NCBI RefSeq assembly: GCF_002019735.1
Contig: NZ_KV917378.1
Coordinates: forward strand, 801,869-865,868
Length of the DNA: 64,000 bases
Direction of reading: 5' to 3'
Source of the DNA: Salipaludibacillus agaradhaerens
GTDB taxonomy: Bacteria; Bacillota; Bacilli; Bacillales; Salisediminibacteriaceae
The position numbers and the translations under genes were made by a program. Under the pieces are notes generated by a model, which had not been told where the DNA came from, did not search any database, and was given only the letters and a program-made list of their open reading frames with translations. Positions 1-8,409 of the stretch are shown here, piece by piece. Each line of letters opens with the position of its first letter. Positions within the stretch are counted from its first letter, which is position 1.

Positions 1-45
1 GAATTGTCACATGTCATTCGAGAAATTTATAAAGATAGAAAATAG
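1..45 (+). CDS. possible 3' end of an unidentified gene, truncated by the window edge
   Basis: Frame 1 is open from the first base and ends at a TAG at 43-45, giving a 14-residue tail ending in IYKDRK. It is followed by about 125 bp of non-coding sequence and a hairpin that could terminate it. The tail is too short to assign to a family, and a 14-codon open frame can occur by chance. Confidence 0.3.
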   Translation, partial: ELSHVIREIYKDRK

Positions 46-170
46 TTTGCCGTCCACCTTGTAGACGAATTCTTCTTAACAACAAAAAACGCGGCTAAAC
101 TTCCTTCAATCCTTTATAAGGTGGCACAAAAACGTATACCTGTCTTGATGAAAACTTCAGTCTATATCAT

Positions 171-217
171 AAAAAACAATCCACTCGATCTAAGCAGCTA
201 AAGCGGATTGTTTTTTT
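171..217. terminator. bidirectional intrinsic terminator downstream of resE
   Basis: The arms AAAAAACAATCC (171-182) and GGATTGTTTTTT (205-216) pair over 12 bp around a loop of about 22 bases. A-runs and T-runs flank it, so it can work on both strands. It lies just past the resE stop and could also end the transcript entering from the left edge. Confidence 0.7.
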
Positions 218-236
218 ATGATTTTCAAGATAGTCT

Positions 237-2027
237 TCATTTATCAGAAGAGATATAAGGTAAATAGACAGAAAATGTTGTGCCTTCATTTACTTTACTA
301 TGAGCTGATACTTTTCCTTTATGTGCTTCTACAATATTTTTAACGATAGCTAGTCCTAAACCGGTGCCAGATCTTCCACGTGTTCTCGCTTTATCTGCTT
401 TATAAAAGCGTTCAAAAACAAACGGTAAGTCCTCTTCTGGTATGCCGGCTCCCGTATCTTCTACTTCTAACTTGACGCCATTAAGAAACGCTTCTACTCT
501 TAAAGTCACAGTGCCAGCCTCTGGCGTATGACGTATTGCATTATCTATAAGGTTTGTTAAGATTTGCTCTAGCCGATCAGAATCAGCCATCAACGTTTTT
601 TCAATAGGCTGAATATCCCCTTCGAGCTTTACTTCGTGTTCTTTTGCTACACCTTGAAATTTCCGGATCATCTTTCCTGCTAAGGTCTCTAAATCGAGCT
701 CTTCTATTGTTAACTGAATATGCCCAGCTTCCATACGAGCTAAGTCAAGTAACTCATTAACAAGACGGCCCATCCTTAATGATTCATCGTAAATAATTTT
801 AGCCAATTCTCTTTTCTCTTCTTCGTTTCCTGCTATATCGTCAATAATTGCTTCGCTATAGCCCTGTAACATCGAAATAGGCGTACGGAGCTCATGAGAT
901 ACGTTGGCGATAAAATCTTTGCGCAATTTATCATGCCTTCGTTCTTCGGTCATATCACGAAGAACAGCCACTGCTCCTCTCACATGCTCATGGTCATACA
1001 AAGGCGTCATTAAAATCACCCAGCTACGCCCTTGTACATCTACCTCACCCATCTGCTCCATTTCTTCAGTGACCACTTTCTCAAATAAAGATTGCAGCTC
1101 TTCAGGAAGGTGGCCAGATTCCTCCACTTCATAACCTTGTTCATATAGCCATGCTCCAATAAATTCATTGGCAGGCGGGTTTGTTACCATTACTTCTCCG
1201 TCTCTATCTAACGTAATAACACCATCTGCCATCGAACTTAATATCCTCGACAATTGCTCTTTCTCTTGGTTAAGTGCATTTAAGTTCGTATTAAGTGCCC
1301 TCGCCATTCTGTTAAAAGCAATAGCAAGCAACCCTATTTCATCGGTAGTTAATATCGGAACTTTCGTGTCGAAGTTTCCTTTAGCAACTTCTAAAGATGC
1401 TTTACGCATTTTTCTAAGTGGCGCTGTTATGCGTGTTGTCAAGAAAAAGGCGAAGACGGTTGTTAAAATAATAGCGATTCCTGCTGATAAATAAATAATA
1501 TTTTTTGTTTGGTTTGAAGCTTCTTCTACCACATCTAGTGATTGATACATAAAGAGTGCGCCATATTCCCCATTATTAAATTCAACTGGAAGCCCAACAA
1601 CCATCATTTCTTCACTAATCTGTTCTCCTCTCACAGGGAACGTATAATCCGATTCTGTAACGATGGTTTCATGAAATTCAATCACGCGTGACAGCACATT
1701 ATCTTCATAGAAGATTGTAATAGGCATGTCATAGGAACCGCCTTCAGTTGTATACCAATAGTCCTCTTCATTTTGAATAATTAACGCCTCGGTTTCATAA
1801 GTAGCAGAAATGTTTCGACTCATGGCAAGTGCTGACTCATCCACACCTTCTTCTTCTAATAAAGAAACAATTAAGTGTGCATGGTTCATGAGTTCACTTT
1901 CAGCTTGATCAGTATGAAACCGCTCGAAATATTGTAGAAGTAGTACGGTTAGTATAACAAGGACAACCGAGACGAGAAGAAGTATTGTAAACCACAATTT
2001 CCCTACGACGCTCCGCCAAAAAAACAT
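237..2027 (-). CDS. resE: ResE sensor histidine kinase
   Basis: This is the membrane sensor kinase of the ResDE two-component system, which in Bacillus controls respiration and anaerobic metabolism genes. Membrane segments lie at about residues 11-32 and 177-197 and enclose an extracellular sensor domain. They are followed by HAMP (about 198-250), a PAS-like domain (about 258-360), a HisKA dimerisation helix with the phospho-acceptor in NVSHELRTP (His378) and a HATPase domain with the N box NLIDNAIRHTPE and glycine-rich ATP-lid motifs. The length of 596 residues is normal. The start ATG overlaps the resD stop as TAATG, so the two genes are translationally coupled. Assignment rests on the adjacent resD and resABC genes. 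Confidence 0.95.
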   Translation of the reverse strand: MFFWRSVVGKLWFTILLLVSVVLVILTVLLLQYFERFHTDQAESELMNHAHLIVSLLEEEGVDESALAMSRNISATYETEALIIQNEEDYWYTTEGGSYDMPITIFYEDNVLSRVIEFHETIVTESDYTFPVRGEQISEEMMVVGLPVEFNNGEYGALFMYQSLDVVEEASNQTKNIIYLSAGIAIILTTVFAFFLTTRITAPLRKMRKASLEVAKGNFDTKVPILTTDEIGLLAIAFNRMARALNTNLNALNQEKEQLSRILSSMADGVITLDRDGEVMVTNPPANEFIGAWLYEQGYEVEESGHLPEELQSLFEKVVTEEMEQMGEVDVQGRSWVILMTPLYDHEHVRGAVAVLRDMTEERRHDKLRKDFIANVSHELRTPISMLQGYSEAIIDDIAGNEEEKRELAKIIYDESLRMGRLVNELLDLARMEAGHIQLTIEELDLETLAGKMIRKFQGVAKEHEVKLEGDIQPIEKTLMADSDRLEQILTNLIDNAIRHTPEAGTVTLRVEAFLNGVKLEVEDTGAGIPEEDLPFVFERFYKADKARTRGRSGTGLGLAIVKNIVEAHKGKVSAHSKVNEGTTFSVYLPYISSDK

Positions 2028-2743
2028 TAGTCTTTCACTGCCTCAAATTTATAGCCAACTCCCCAAACAGTGGAGATCATATTCGCTGCCTCAGGGGACA
2101 TTTTGTTTAACTTTTCGCGTAGTCGTTTAATATGAGTGTCGACTGTACGTAGGTCTCCAAAGAACTCATAATTCCACACATCTTTCAATAACTGCTCCCT
2201 TGCAAACACTTTGTCAGGTGCTTGAGCAAGATAATGTAACAGTTCATATTCTTTAGGTGTTAAATTAATATGGTTGCCATCTGCTGTCACTCTGTGTGCA
2301 TCATTATCAATAGTTAAATGAGGAAATACGAGTACATCCTTTGTCGTTGTCTCTGTTTGCAAAAATTTAGTAGAAGATGCTCTACGTAAGAGAGCCTTGA
2401 CACGTAACACCACTTCACGGGGGCTAAACGGCTTCACAATATAATCGTCCGTTCCCGCCTCAAAACCTTGAACTCTGTTAGTTTCTTCCCCTTTTGCAGT
2501 TAGCATGATAATGGGTGTCGCTTTATGTTTCCTAATCTCTTCACATACTTCAATGCCATCAATACCAGGCATCATTAAATCTAAAACAATTAAGTCATAA
2601 TCCGTATCTAAAGCCATTTGGAGCGCTTTTTCTCCATTTTCTGCATCATCCACATCATACTCTTCACGTTCTAAATACATTTTTAACAGCCTTCTTATAC
2701 GCTCTTCATCGTCAACAACTAAAATTTTTGCTTCATCAGCCAT
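2027..2743 (-). CDS. resD: ResD response regulator, OmpR family
   Basis: This is the DNA-binding partner of ResE. The receiver domain has the acidic pocket DDE at 11-13, the phospho-acceptor Asp55 (LIVLDLMMPG) and the lysine in PFSP-K context near residue 105 (YIVKPFSP). A winged-helix output domain follows, with the typical RTVDTHIKRLREK segment. The length of 238 residues is standard. A GGGGGAT ribosome-binding site precedes the ATG. A gap of 176 bp containing two inverted repeats separates it from resC, so resDE may have its own promoter as well as readthrough from resABC. Confidence 0.95.
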   Translation of the reverse strand: MADEAKILVVDDEERIRRLLKMYLEREEYDVDDAENGEKALQMALDTDYDLIVLDLMMPGIDGIEVCEEIRKHKATPIIMLTAKGEETNRVQGFEAGTDDYIVKPFSPREVVLRVKALLRRASSTKFLQTETTTKDVLVFPHLTIDNDAHRVTADGNHINLTPKEYELLHYLAQAPDKVFAREQLLKDVWNYEFFGDLRTVDTHIKRLREKLNKMSPEAANMISTVWGVGYKFEAVKD

Positions 2744-2763
2744 ATTTTAATCCCCCTTAAGCT

Positions 2764-2784
2764 TAAACCACACCCTGTGGTTTA
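2764..2784. promoter_or_regulatory. perfect inverted repeat in the resD leader
   Basis: TAAACCACA and TGTGGTTTA form 9-bp perfect arms around a CCC loop, just upstream of the resD ribosome-binding site. There is no T-run, so it does not look like a terminator. It could be an operator or an mRNA hairpin near the start codon. No known regulator site was matched with confidence. Confidence 0.45.
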
Positions 2785-2886
2785 TACTTTTTACAGTTGT
2801 CAGGACCTTCCGTCCACTTTGTTCACAATTTATTGTAACATGTTCATCGCACGGCGTGTATACTCTTTCATAAGACTAGTACAAGA

Positions 2887-2911
2887 GCCCGCTCTTATTT
2901 AAGAGCAGGCC
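2887..2911 (-). terminator. hairpin between resC and resD
   Basis: GCCCGCTCTTA and TAAGAGCAGGC pair around a two-base loop with one wobble or mismatch. It lies nine bases past the resC stop. No good T-run follows, so termination is probably weak and would allow readthrough from resABC into resDE, as is known for the res operon of Bacillus subtilis. Confidence 0.5.
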
Positions 2912-2919
2912 AATAATGA

Positions 2920-4104
2920 CTAAGCATATGAATGTAATCCGGCAATAACAAGATTAACGAATACAAGATTAAACATAATCAGCGCGAAACCTACAACACA
3001 TAGCCATGCACTTTTTTCTCCATGCCAGCCTCGTGATAAACGTAAATGCAAGTACGCGGCATAAAATAGGAATGTAATAAGCGCCCATACTTCTTTTGGA
3101 TCCCAGCCCCAAAATCTCGTCCAAGCAATTTGAGCCCAAATCATCGCAAAAATCAGGCCGCCGAGTGTAAATACAGGAAAACCGATGGCAATCGCGCGAT
3201 AACTAATTTCGTCTACTAATTGTGGATTTACATTTTTTACTATCGGTTGAAGAGCCCCACCGAGTGGCTTACGTAGAACTAATCGTAAGAGCCAATAAAT
3301 TATTAATCCTGTTAACACGGACCAAACAACCATATTAACTCCCCCACTCCTAACATTTGCAGGTGTAGAAATAAGGGGACTCATGCCTTGATCAGAAATT
3401 AGTTCTCCTTCATGAGGACCAATAAGCGGAGGTACATGATAGACCATCTCTGCTACATTTTCTTGCTCATCCACATACGTGAAAACAGCTTCATAATTAG
3501 CCAACCCAAAACCGATATTCACTAACACATACGCTAGCACTGCAATTAATGAGAACATGATAAACTCGACGCCTTTTACCTTTTTAGAGGCTTTAGTAAA
3601 ATCTATTACCCGCACTAAATATAAAAGACCAGCAGCAAATCCAATAGCTAATATGCCTTGTCCAATAACAGTTGTAATAACATGTATTGTTAACCAGTGT
3701 GATTGTAATGCAGCAATCAAAGCCTGTTTTTCGGTTGGAAAAAGCGAGGCGTAGGCAATAATTAACATGGCTACAGGCATTGTAAACAGGCCTAAATAAT
3801 TTATTTTGTAAATTGGGTAAATAATGACAAAAGCTAGCGAGATAGCAATACCTAAAGCGGTAGTATACTCAAACATATTACTGACTGGTGCATAGCCTAC
3901 TGCTATCCAGCGAGTAATAAAATATGTTAGTGAAAAGACAAACCCACCAATAGAGAAAAAATAACCGATCAAAGCAGACTTATTATGTTCTTCTCCTCGA
4001 CGATTTTTAAATTTTTTCCCTGTGATTGATACCGCATAAAAAATAGTGGCAAGTAAAAAGAAGAAAAACGCTGTATATAACATATTCATACTTAACTGAA
4101 ACAT
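2920..4104 (-). CDS. resC: ResC (CcsA-type) cytochrome c synthase subunit
   Basis: This polytopic membrane protein is the haem-handling half of the system II cytochrome c maturation complex, with ResB as partner. The protein is almost entirely hydrophobic helices. Near its C-terminus it carries the tryptophan-rich haem-binding WWD motif (WGWDPKEVWALI), the hallmark of CcsA/ResC/CcmC. The ATG at 4104 was chosen because GGAGGAGAG lies 7-8 bases upstream and the resulting 394 residues match the family. A longer frame reaches 4167 but runs into resB. It starts 4 bp after the resB stop. Confidence 0.93.
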   Translation of the reverse strand: MFQLSMNMLYTAFFFFLLATIFYAVSITGKKFKNRRGEEHNKSALIGYFFSIGGFVFSLTYFITRWIAVGYAPVSNMFEYTTALGIAISLAFVIIYPIYKINYLGLFTMPVAMLIIAYASLFPTEKQALIAALQSHWLTIHVITTVIGQGILAIGFAAGLLYLVRVIDFTKASKKVKGVEFIMFSLIAVLAYVLVNIGFGLANYEAVFTYVDEQENVAEMVYHVPPLIGPHEGELISDQGMSPLISTPANVRSGGVNMVVWSVLTGLIIYWLLRLVLRKPLGGALQPIVKNVNPQLVDEISYRAIAIGFPVFTLGGLIFAMIWAQIAWTRFWGWDPKEVWALITFLFYAAYLHLRLSRGWHGEKSAWLCVVGFALIMFNLVFVNLVIAGLHSYA

Positions 4105-4108
4105 GGAG

Positions 4109-5785
4109 TCACTCTCCTCCTTTTTGGCTATCGCTCTGTTCAGATATTTTGGCTTCTGTTTGATCAATCGGTATATCTATCTCTGTATTCTCTGAGAGAT
4201 AAAGAAAGTCTTTCTTTAAACCATGCCAATTTTTATTAGCATGTCCAGCTACTAGTAACGTGCCATCACGCTCCTGCAACCATATACGTCTATGAAACCA
4301 ATATGAACCTTGTACAAGTCCAATCATAAATATAATCCCACCAACAATTATAAAAGGCAACGTATTGTCTTTCCTCACAGTCAACCCTGTTACGTCTACC
4401 ATTTCAGCATCCGTAAATCGAATCGTATGGTCATGAGCATCGCCATCAGGATTTAAATGCTCATTCATTTGAATACCAATTAAACTGAGTTCACCTGTTT
4501 CTTCTTCTGGATCCATATCAGGTGTAAACACTTCAAATACGATAGCTGGATTATCTGGTATACGGTTAATTGTCGTCGGTTCTCTGTCTTCATTAAACGT
4601 GAAGTTAGGAAAATATTCTCTTATCTCAATCCTATAACCATTATCAAATTCATACACATTTTGAGGGTCATTTAAGTCCACTTTAAATTCCATGTCTGAT
4701 AAATCTTCATCTGCCGTATCGCTTTCCAACCTAAACGTAAACGTTGATAATTCATTTAACTTATAGTCTACCTGATAAAGTGAAAAGCCATTAAACGTAA
4801 GCGGTTGATTAACACGAATCTCAGCTTCCTTTACTTCCTGAAGTTCTGTTTCACTGCCAACGGTACCTTCGTTTGTCCGTTTTAATAACGTTGCATTCGT
4901 TTGATAATTTCTAACTATAACGCCTCCAGCTCGTTCAATAGCTTCAGCATAATGTTCCTCTTCTTCTTCATCATATAATTCCATAATGAATTCATTATTT
5001 CTTAAGAAGTACTCGCCATCAGTCCCATTAATAACCTCTTCTTCACCTTCACGTACCCAAATATACTCATCCAAATACATGCCAGGAAAAAAGCGTAGCA
5101 TACCACCGATAAGAAAAATAATCAGACCAATGTGATTGACATATGGCCCCCATCTGGAAAACCGTCCTTTTTCTGCAAGAATATTGCCGTTCTCTTTACG
5201 AATTTTATAACGTCTCTCTTTAAGAAGTTTCTCAGCTTTCGTTAATTCCTCACTAATATCAGTTATCTTCTTTGTCTCAAGAAAAAGACGCTGTCGTTTT
5301 AAAAAACCTTCATGTCGCGTCACTCGTTGCGTTTTTAAAGCTCTATATAAAGGAACAACGCGATCAAGACTACATATAACAAGAGAGATACCAAGTGATG
5401 CAATAAGTAGTATGTACCACCAAGATCGATAAAGGTTATGGAAGCCTAATTGGTAATAGAGCTTCCCTAAAATACCGTACTCCTGTTCATAATAAACGGT
5501 TGGGTTTTCCCCAGGTGGTATGTATATTTCTTGCGGGAAAATAGTCCCTAACGATGATGCTAAAAGGATGGCGACTATTATCCATATACCCACTTTTACA
5601 GAAGAAAAGAAATTCCATATTTTATCCACAACCGTCCTCTGATATGTTTGAGAACGGCGGGCAACCCCTTCATAACGCATATTGGCCAGTTTATTCGTAT
5701 CTTCTATCAATGGCTTCCCACAGGATTCACATAAGTAAGTTCCGTAAGGGTTTACGTGTCCACACTCGCATTTGACTTTATTCAT
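4109..5785 (-). CDS. resB: ResB cytochrome c biogenesis protein
   Basis: This is the second core subunit of the system II cytochrome c synthase. The N-terminus is a small zinc-ribbon-like motif with two cysteine pairs (CECGH at about 6-10 and CESCGK at about 19-24), a feature I recall from Bacillus ResB. Three membrane segments follow near residues 65-85, 115-140 and 215-235. A large extracytoplasmic domain of about 220 residues then ends in a last membrane helix near 470. The length of 558 residues is normal. The ribosome-binding site is GGGGGAT. Spacing to resA (15 bp) and resC (4 bp) shows one operon. Confidence 0.95.
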   Translation of the reverse strand: MNKVKCECGHVNPYGTYLCESCGKPLIEDTNKLANMRYEGVARRSQTYQRTVVDKIWNFFSSVKVGIWIIVAILLASSLGTIFPQEIYIPPGENPTVYYEQEYGILGKLYYQLGFHNLYRSWWYILLIASLGISLVICSLDRVVPLYRALKTQRVTRHEGFLKRQRLFLETKKITDISEELTKAEKLLKERRYKIRKENGNILAEKGRFSRWGPYVNHIGLIIFLIGGMLRFFPGMYLDEYIWVREGEEEVINGTDGEYFLRNNEFIMELYDEEEEEHYAEAIERAGGVIVRNYQTNATLLKRTNEGTVGSETELQEVKEAEIRVNQPLTFNGFSLYQVDYKLNELSTFTFRLESDTADEDLSDMEFKVDLNDPQNVYEFDNGYRIEIREYFPNFTFNEDREPTTINRIPDNPAIVFEVFTPDMDPEEETGELSLIGIQMNEHLNPDGDAHDHTIRFTDAEMVDVTGLTVRKDNTLPFIIVGGIIFMIGLVQGSYWFHRRIWLQERDGTLLVAGHANKNWHGLKKDFLYLSENTEIDIPIDQTEAKISEQSDSQKGGE

Positions 5786-5800
5786 ATTAATCCCCCATTA

Positions 5801-6328
5801 TTAACTCTCGGGTATTAGTTCGTCTAGTGCCTCTATGACTTCTTCCTTCGTCTGAGCTCCAACTTGTCTCTCAATAACCTCTCCATCCTCATCAATTAAA
5901 AAAGCAGCAGGCAGACTATGGACCCCATACGCATTACTGACAAGCATATTACGGTCGATATACAAAGGATAACTTAGTCCTTGTCTGTCTTTATGCCTTT
6001 CTACTTGAAGGGTCGTTTCATCTACATTAACAGAGACGATCTTCACCCCTTTTTCAGCATACTCTTCATAAAACTCCTCAAAATAACTCATTTTCTCACG
6101 GCAATACCTACAATACGTTGCCCAGAAGTTAACATAAACACCTTCTCCACGAAGCTCATTGAGCTCCAATCGATTGCCCTCCATATCTTCTAGTACAAAG
6201 TTTGGCGCTATATCCCCTGTATCAACAACGCCTCTTTCTTCTGAGAATTGATTATATAGAGTGTATCCCACAGCGATAACCATCACAAGAAGGATGGCAG
6301 AACGTATAATTAAACGTCGTCTTTTCAT
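5801..6328 (-). CDS. resA: ResA-like membrane-anchored thioredoxin with variant active site
   Basis: ResA reduces the apocytochrome c haem-binding cysteines outside the membrane before haem attachment. The protein has an uncleaved N-terminal anchor (about 8-25) and a TlpA-like thioredoxin fold with a LPAAFLID cis-proline segment. Position and length (175 residues) fit ResA. The active site reads TYCRYC (Cys73, Cys76) instead of the CEPC known from B. subtilis ResA. The glutamate expected three residues after the second cysteine is Lys79, with a glutamate at 78 instead. Function as ResA is therefore inferred from the operon (resA-resB-resC) and the fold; redox properties may differ. Confidence 0.88.
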   Translation of the reverse strand: MKRRRLIIRSAILLVMVIAVGYTLYNQFSEERGVVDTGDIAPNFVLEDMEGNRLELNELRGEGVYVNFWATYCRYCREKMSYFEEFYEEYAEKGVKIVSVNVDETTLQVERHKDRQGLSYPLYIDRNMLVSNAYGVHSLPAAFLIDEDGEVIERQVGAQTKEEVIEALDELIPES

Positions 6329-6363
6329 ACTCTTCCCCCATTAAACGAGTTGTCTCCCTCTAT

Positions 6364-6389
6364 ATTAACACTACAAAAATAGTGTTAAT
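6364..6389. promoter_or_regulatory. perfect inverted repeat upstream of resA
   Basis: ATTAACACTA and TAGTGTTAAT are 10-bp perfect arms separated by CAAAAA. They sit in the 89-bp gap between the rluB stop and the resA start. Neither side has a T-run, so an operator for the res operon is at least as likely as an rluB terminator. The regulator is unknown. Confidence 0.45.
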
Positions 6390-6417
6390 AGTTAATACAG
6401 AAGAGAAAATGTGAACA

Positions 6418-7137
6418 TTATGTGACAGCTAGATCTCTAAGTTGTTTCACTTCATGCGGCCTTAATTCACGACACTCTCCTGCATTTAAACCTTTTAAAT
6501 TTAAAAAACCGTAATGTTCCCGTTTAAGCTTAATAACTGGGTGACCAATGGCTTCAAACATTCGTCTCACTTGGCGATTACGTCCCTCATGAATCGTCAT
6601 TTCAATCACAGAGGTATTTTTTTTGCTATCAGCTTTTAATACTTTCACTTTCGCTGGGGCAGTCTTACCATCTTCCAGTTTCACGCCTCTTTCAAGTTGT
6701 TTCAGCTGCTCTCTAAAGACAATTCCTTCGACTTTGGCAATATACGTTTTAGACACTTTGTATTTCGGATGCATGAGGATATTAGCAAAATCTCCATCAT
6801 TTGTCAGCAGGAGTAACCCTGATGTATCTGAATCTAAACGTCCTACAGGGAAAATTCTCTTATCGGTCGGGATATACTGGGTAACTACTTTCCTACCATG
6901 TTCATCCGAGACACTAGAAATGACCCCTGATGGTTTATAAAGCATATAATAAACCGGTTCCTCTTTATCAATAGGAATCCCTTCCACAACAACGTCGTCT
7001 TTTGAGGAGTCAACTTTTGTACCAAGTTCAGTGACCTTTTTACCATTTACTGTCACTTTCCCTTCTATAATTAACTCCTCTGCTTTTCTTCTTGAGGTAA
7101 TCCCTGCTTGTGCAATGACTTTTTGTAAGCGTTCCAT
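6418..7137 (-). CDS. rluB: ribosomal large subunit pseudouridine synthase B
   Basis: RluB makes a pseudouridine in helix 80 of 23S rRNA (position 2605 in E. coli numbering). The protein starts with an S4 RNA-binding domain (about 1-60) and continues as a RsuA/RluB-type catalytic domain with the signature GRLDSDTSGLLLLTNDG, which holds the catalytic aspartate, and the GRNRQVRRM motif near the C-terminus. The length of 239 residues is typical. It sits between resA and spmB, the same order as in Bacillus subtilis. Confidence 0.94.
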   Translation of the reverse strand: MERLQKVIAQAGITSRRKAEELIIEGKVTVNGKKVTELGTKVDSSKDDVVVEGIPIDKEEPVYYMLYKPSGVISSVSDEHGRKVVTQYIPTDKRIFPVGRLDSDTSGLLLLTNDGDFANILMHPKYKVSKTYIAKVEGIVFREQLKQLERGVKLEDGKTAPAKVKVLKADSKKNTSVIEMTIHEGRNRQVRRMFEAIGHPVIKLKREHYGFLNLKGLNAGECRELRPHEVKQLRDLAVT

Positions 7138-7231
7138 CTATCAACCACTCCAGTTCCGACTCTTTTTTTCAGTGTCGTCGAAAATTGTTGTATTTCAAAC
7201 TTTAATTTTATCTTTTTTTATAAAAAGATAC

Positions 7232-7264
7232 AATAAAAAGCCCTTCTATCAAATGATATAGGGC
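7232..7264 (-). terminator. intrinsic terminator downstream of spmB
   Basis: On the minus strand GCCCT...AGGGC and an inner TATC...GATA pair, followed by CTTTTTATT. It lies 19 bp beyond the spmB stop and closes the dacB-spmA-spmB unit. Confidence 0.75.
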
Positions 7265-7282
7265 GAATTTGCGTCCTAGCTG

Positions 7283-7825
7283 TTATAAAAAAACGGCTCT
7301 TACGATTAGTATAGAGGCAATGACACCAATCACATCCGCTGCTAGACCTACTTTTAGTGCATCTCCCATTTTTCGTACGCCTACTGCGCCAAAATAGACA
7401 GTTAAAACATAAAAAGTCGTATCAGTACTCCCTTGCATCGTAGAAGCAAGTCTGCCAATGAAAGAATCTGGGCCATACGTAGCAATGAGATCACTCGTCA
7501 TGCCGAGCGCCCCATTTCCTGAAAGGGGGCGAATTAACGCTAACGGAATGATCTCTGCTGGAATATAAAACAGCGATAAAACTGGTTCTGATAAAGTGAT
7601 GAAAAAATCTAATGCGCCAGATTCTCTAAATACTTTAATAGAGACTAACATCCCTGCCAAAAAAGGTACGATTGAAAATGCCATTTGTACACCTTCTTTT
7701 GCACCGTCTACGAACGCTTCATACGTAGGAACCTTCTTCCAAGTCCCTACGAGTAATATGACTAAAATTAAGGTGGGGATCAGCCATATAGATACCGTTG
7801 TTACCCAACTCAATTGTCTCCACAT
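7283..7825 (-). CDS. spmB: spore maturation protein SpmB
   Basis: SpmB is a nucleoside-recognition-domain (Gate) membrane protein that, with SpmA and DacB, is required for normal spore core dehydration. The 180-residue protein has about five hydrophobic segments and the conserved LIRPLSGNGALGM and GSTDTTFYVL motifs of the family. The ATG at 7825 overlaps spmA by 16 bp but has poor spacing from its purine-rich site. A TTG at 7813 would overlap the spmA stop as TTGA and is a possible alternative. Confidence 0.93.
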   Translation of the reverse strand: MWRQLSWVTTVSIWLIPTLILVILLVGTWKKVPTYEAFVDGAKEGVQMAFSIVPFLAGMLVSIKVFRESGALDFFITLSEPVLSLFYIPAEIIPLALIRPLSGNGALGMTSDLIATYGPDSFIGRLASTMQGSTDTTFYVLTVYFGAVGVRKMGDALKVGLAADVIGVIASILIVRAVFL

Positions 7826-8409
7826 CCTTTTCTCAAACGTCTATAATAAAAATACCGATCAATAAGAATAGCTCCAATAGTGGAACATGCTGTTGCCATG
7901 ATCGTTGTCATGACAATTTCTGTAGGAGCTGCCGATTGGTAATCGATGCGTAAGGATATGACTGTCGTAGGAATTAACGTAATACTTGCTGTATTGATAG
8001 CAAGTAGAGTGATCATTGAACGGCTAGCTTCATCTTTATTATTATTTAACTCTTTTAATTCTTTCATAGCTTTAATCCCCATCGGAGTTGCGGCATTACC
8101 TAATCCAAATAAATTGGCACTCATATTTGAAATAATGTAGCCGATAGCCGGATGGTCTTTAGGAATGTCAGGAAATAATTTCCTTACAAATGGTTGAAGC
8201 ACTCTACCAACAGCTCTTAACATACCTGCCACTTCGGCAATTCTCATCATGCCAAGCCAGAAGGTAAGAATACTAATAAGACCAATACATATCGTGACAG
8301 CTTCTTTAGCCCCTGCAAATACAGCTTCATTTACTTGTTCCATGTTTCCATTTATGGCAGCAAACATAAAGCCTACAACAAATAAACCAACCCATATTAT
8401 ATTAACCAT
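7810..8409 (-). CDS. spmA: spore maturation protein SpmA
   Basis: SpmA is the partner of SpmB and belongs to the same Gate-domain membrane family. The 199 residues contain multiple membrane segments and the conserved stretch SANLFGLGNAATPMG. It overlaps dacB by 8 bp upstream and spmB downstream, so the three genes are one coupled unit. In B. subtilis this operon is transcribed in the mother cell by sigma E; I did not find a convincing sigma E promoter here. Confidence 0.94.
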   Translation of the reverse strand: MVNIIWVGLFVVGFMFAAINGNMEQVNEAVFAGAKEAVTICIGLISILTFWLGMMRIAEVAGMLRAVGRVLQPFVRKLFPDIPKDHPAIGYIISNMSANLFGLGNAATPMGIKAMKELKELNNNKDEASRSMITLLAINTASITLIPTTVISLRIDYQSAAPTEIVMTTIMATACSTIGAILIDRYFYYRRLRKGCGDN

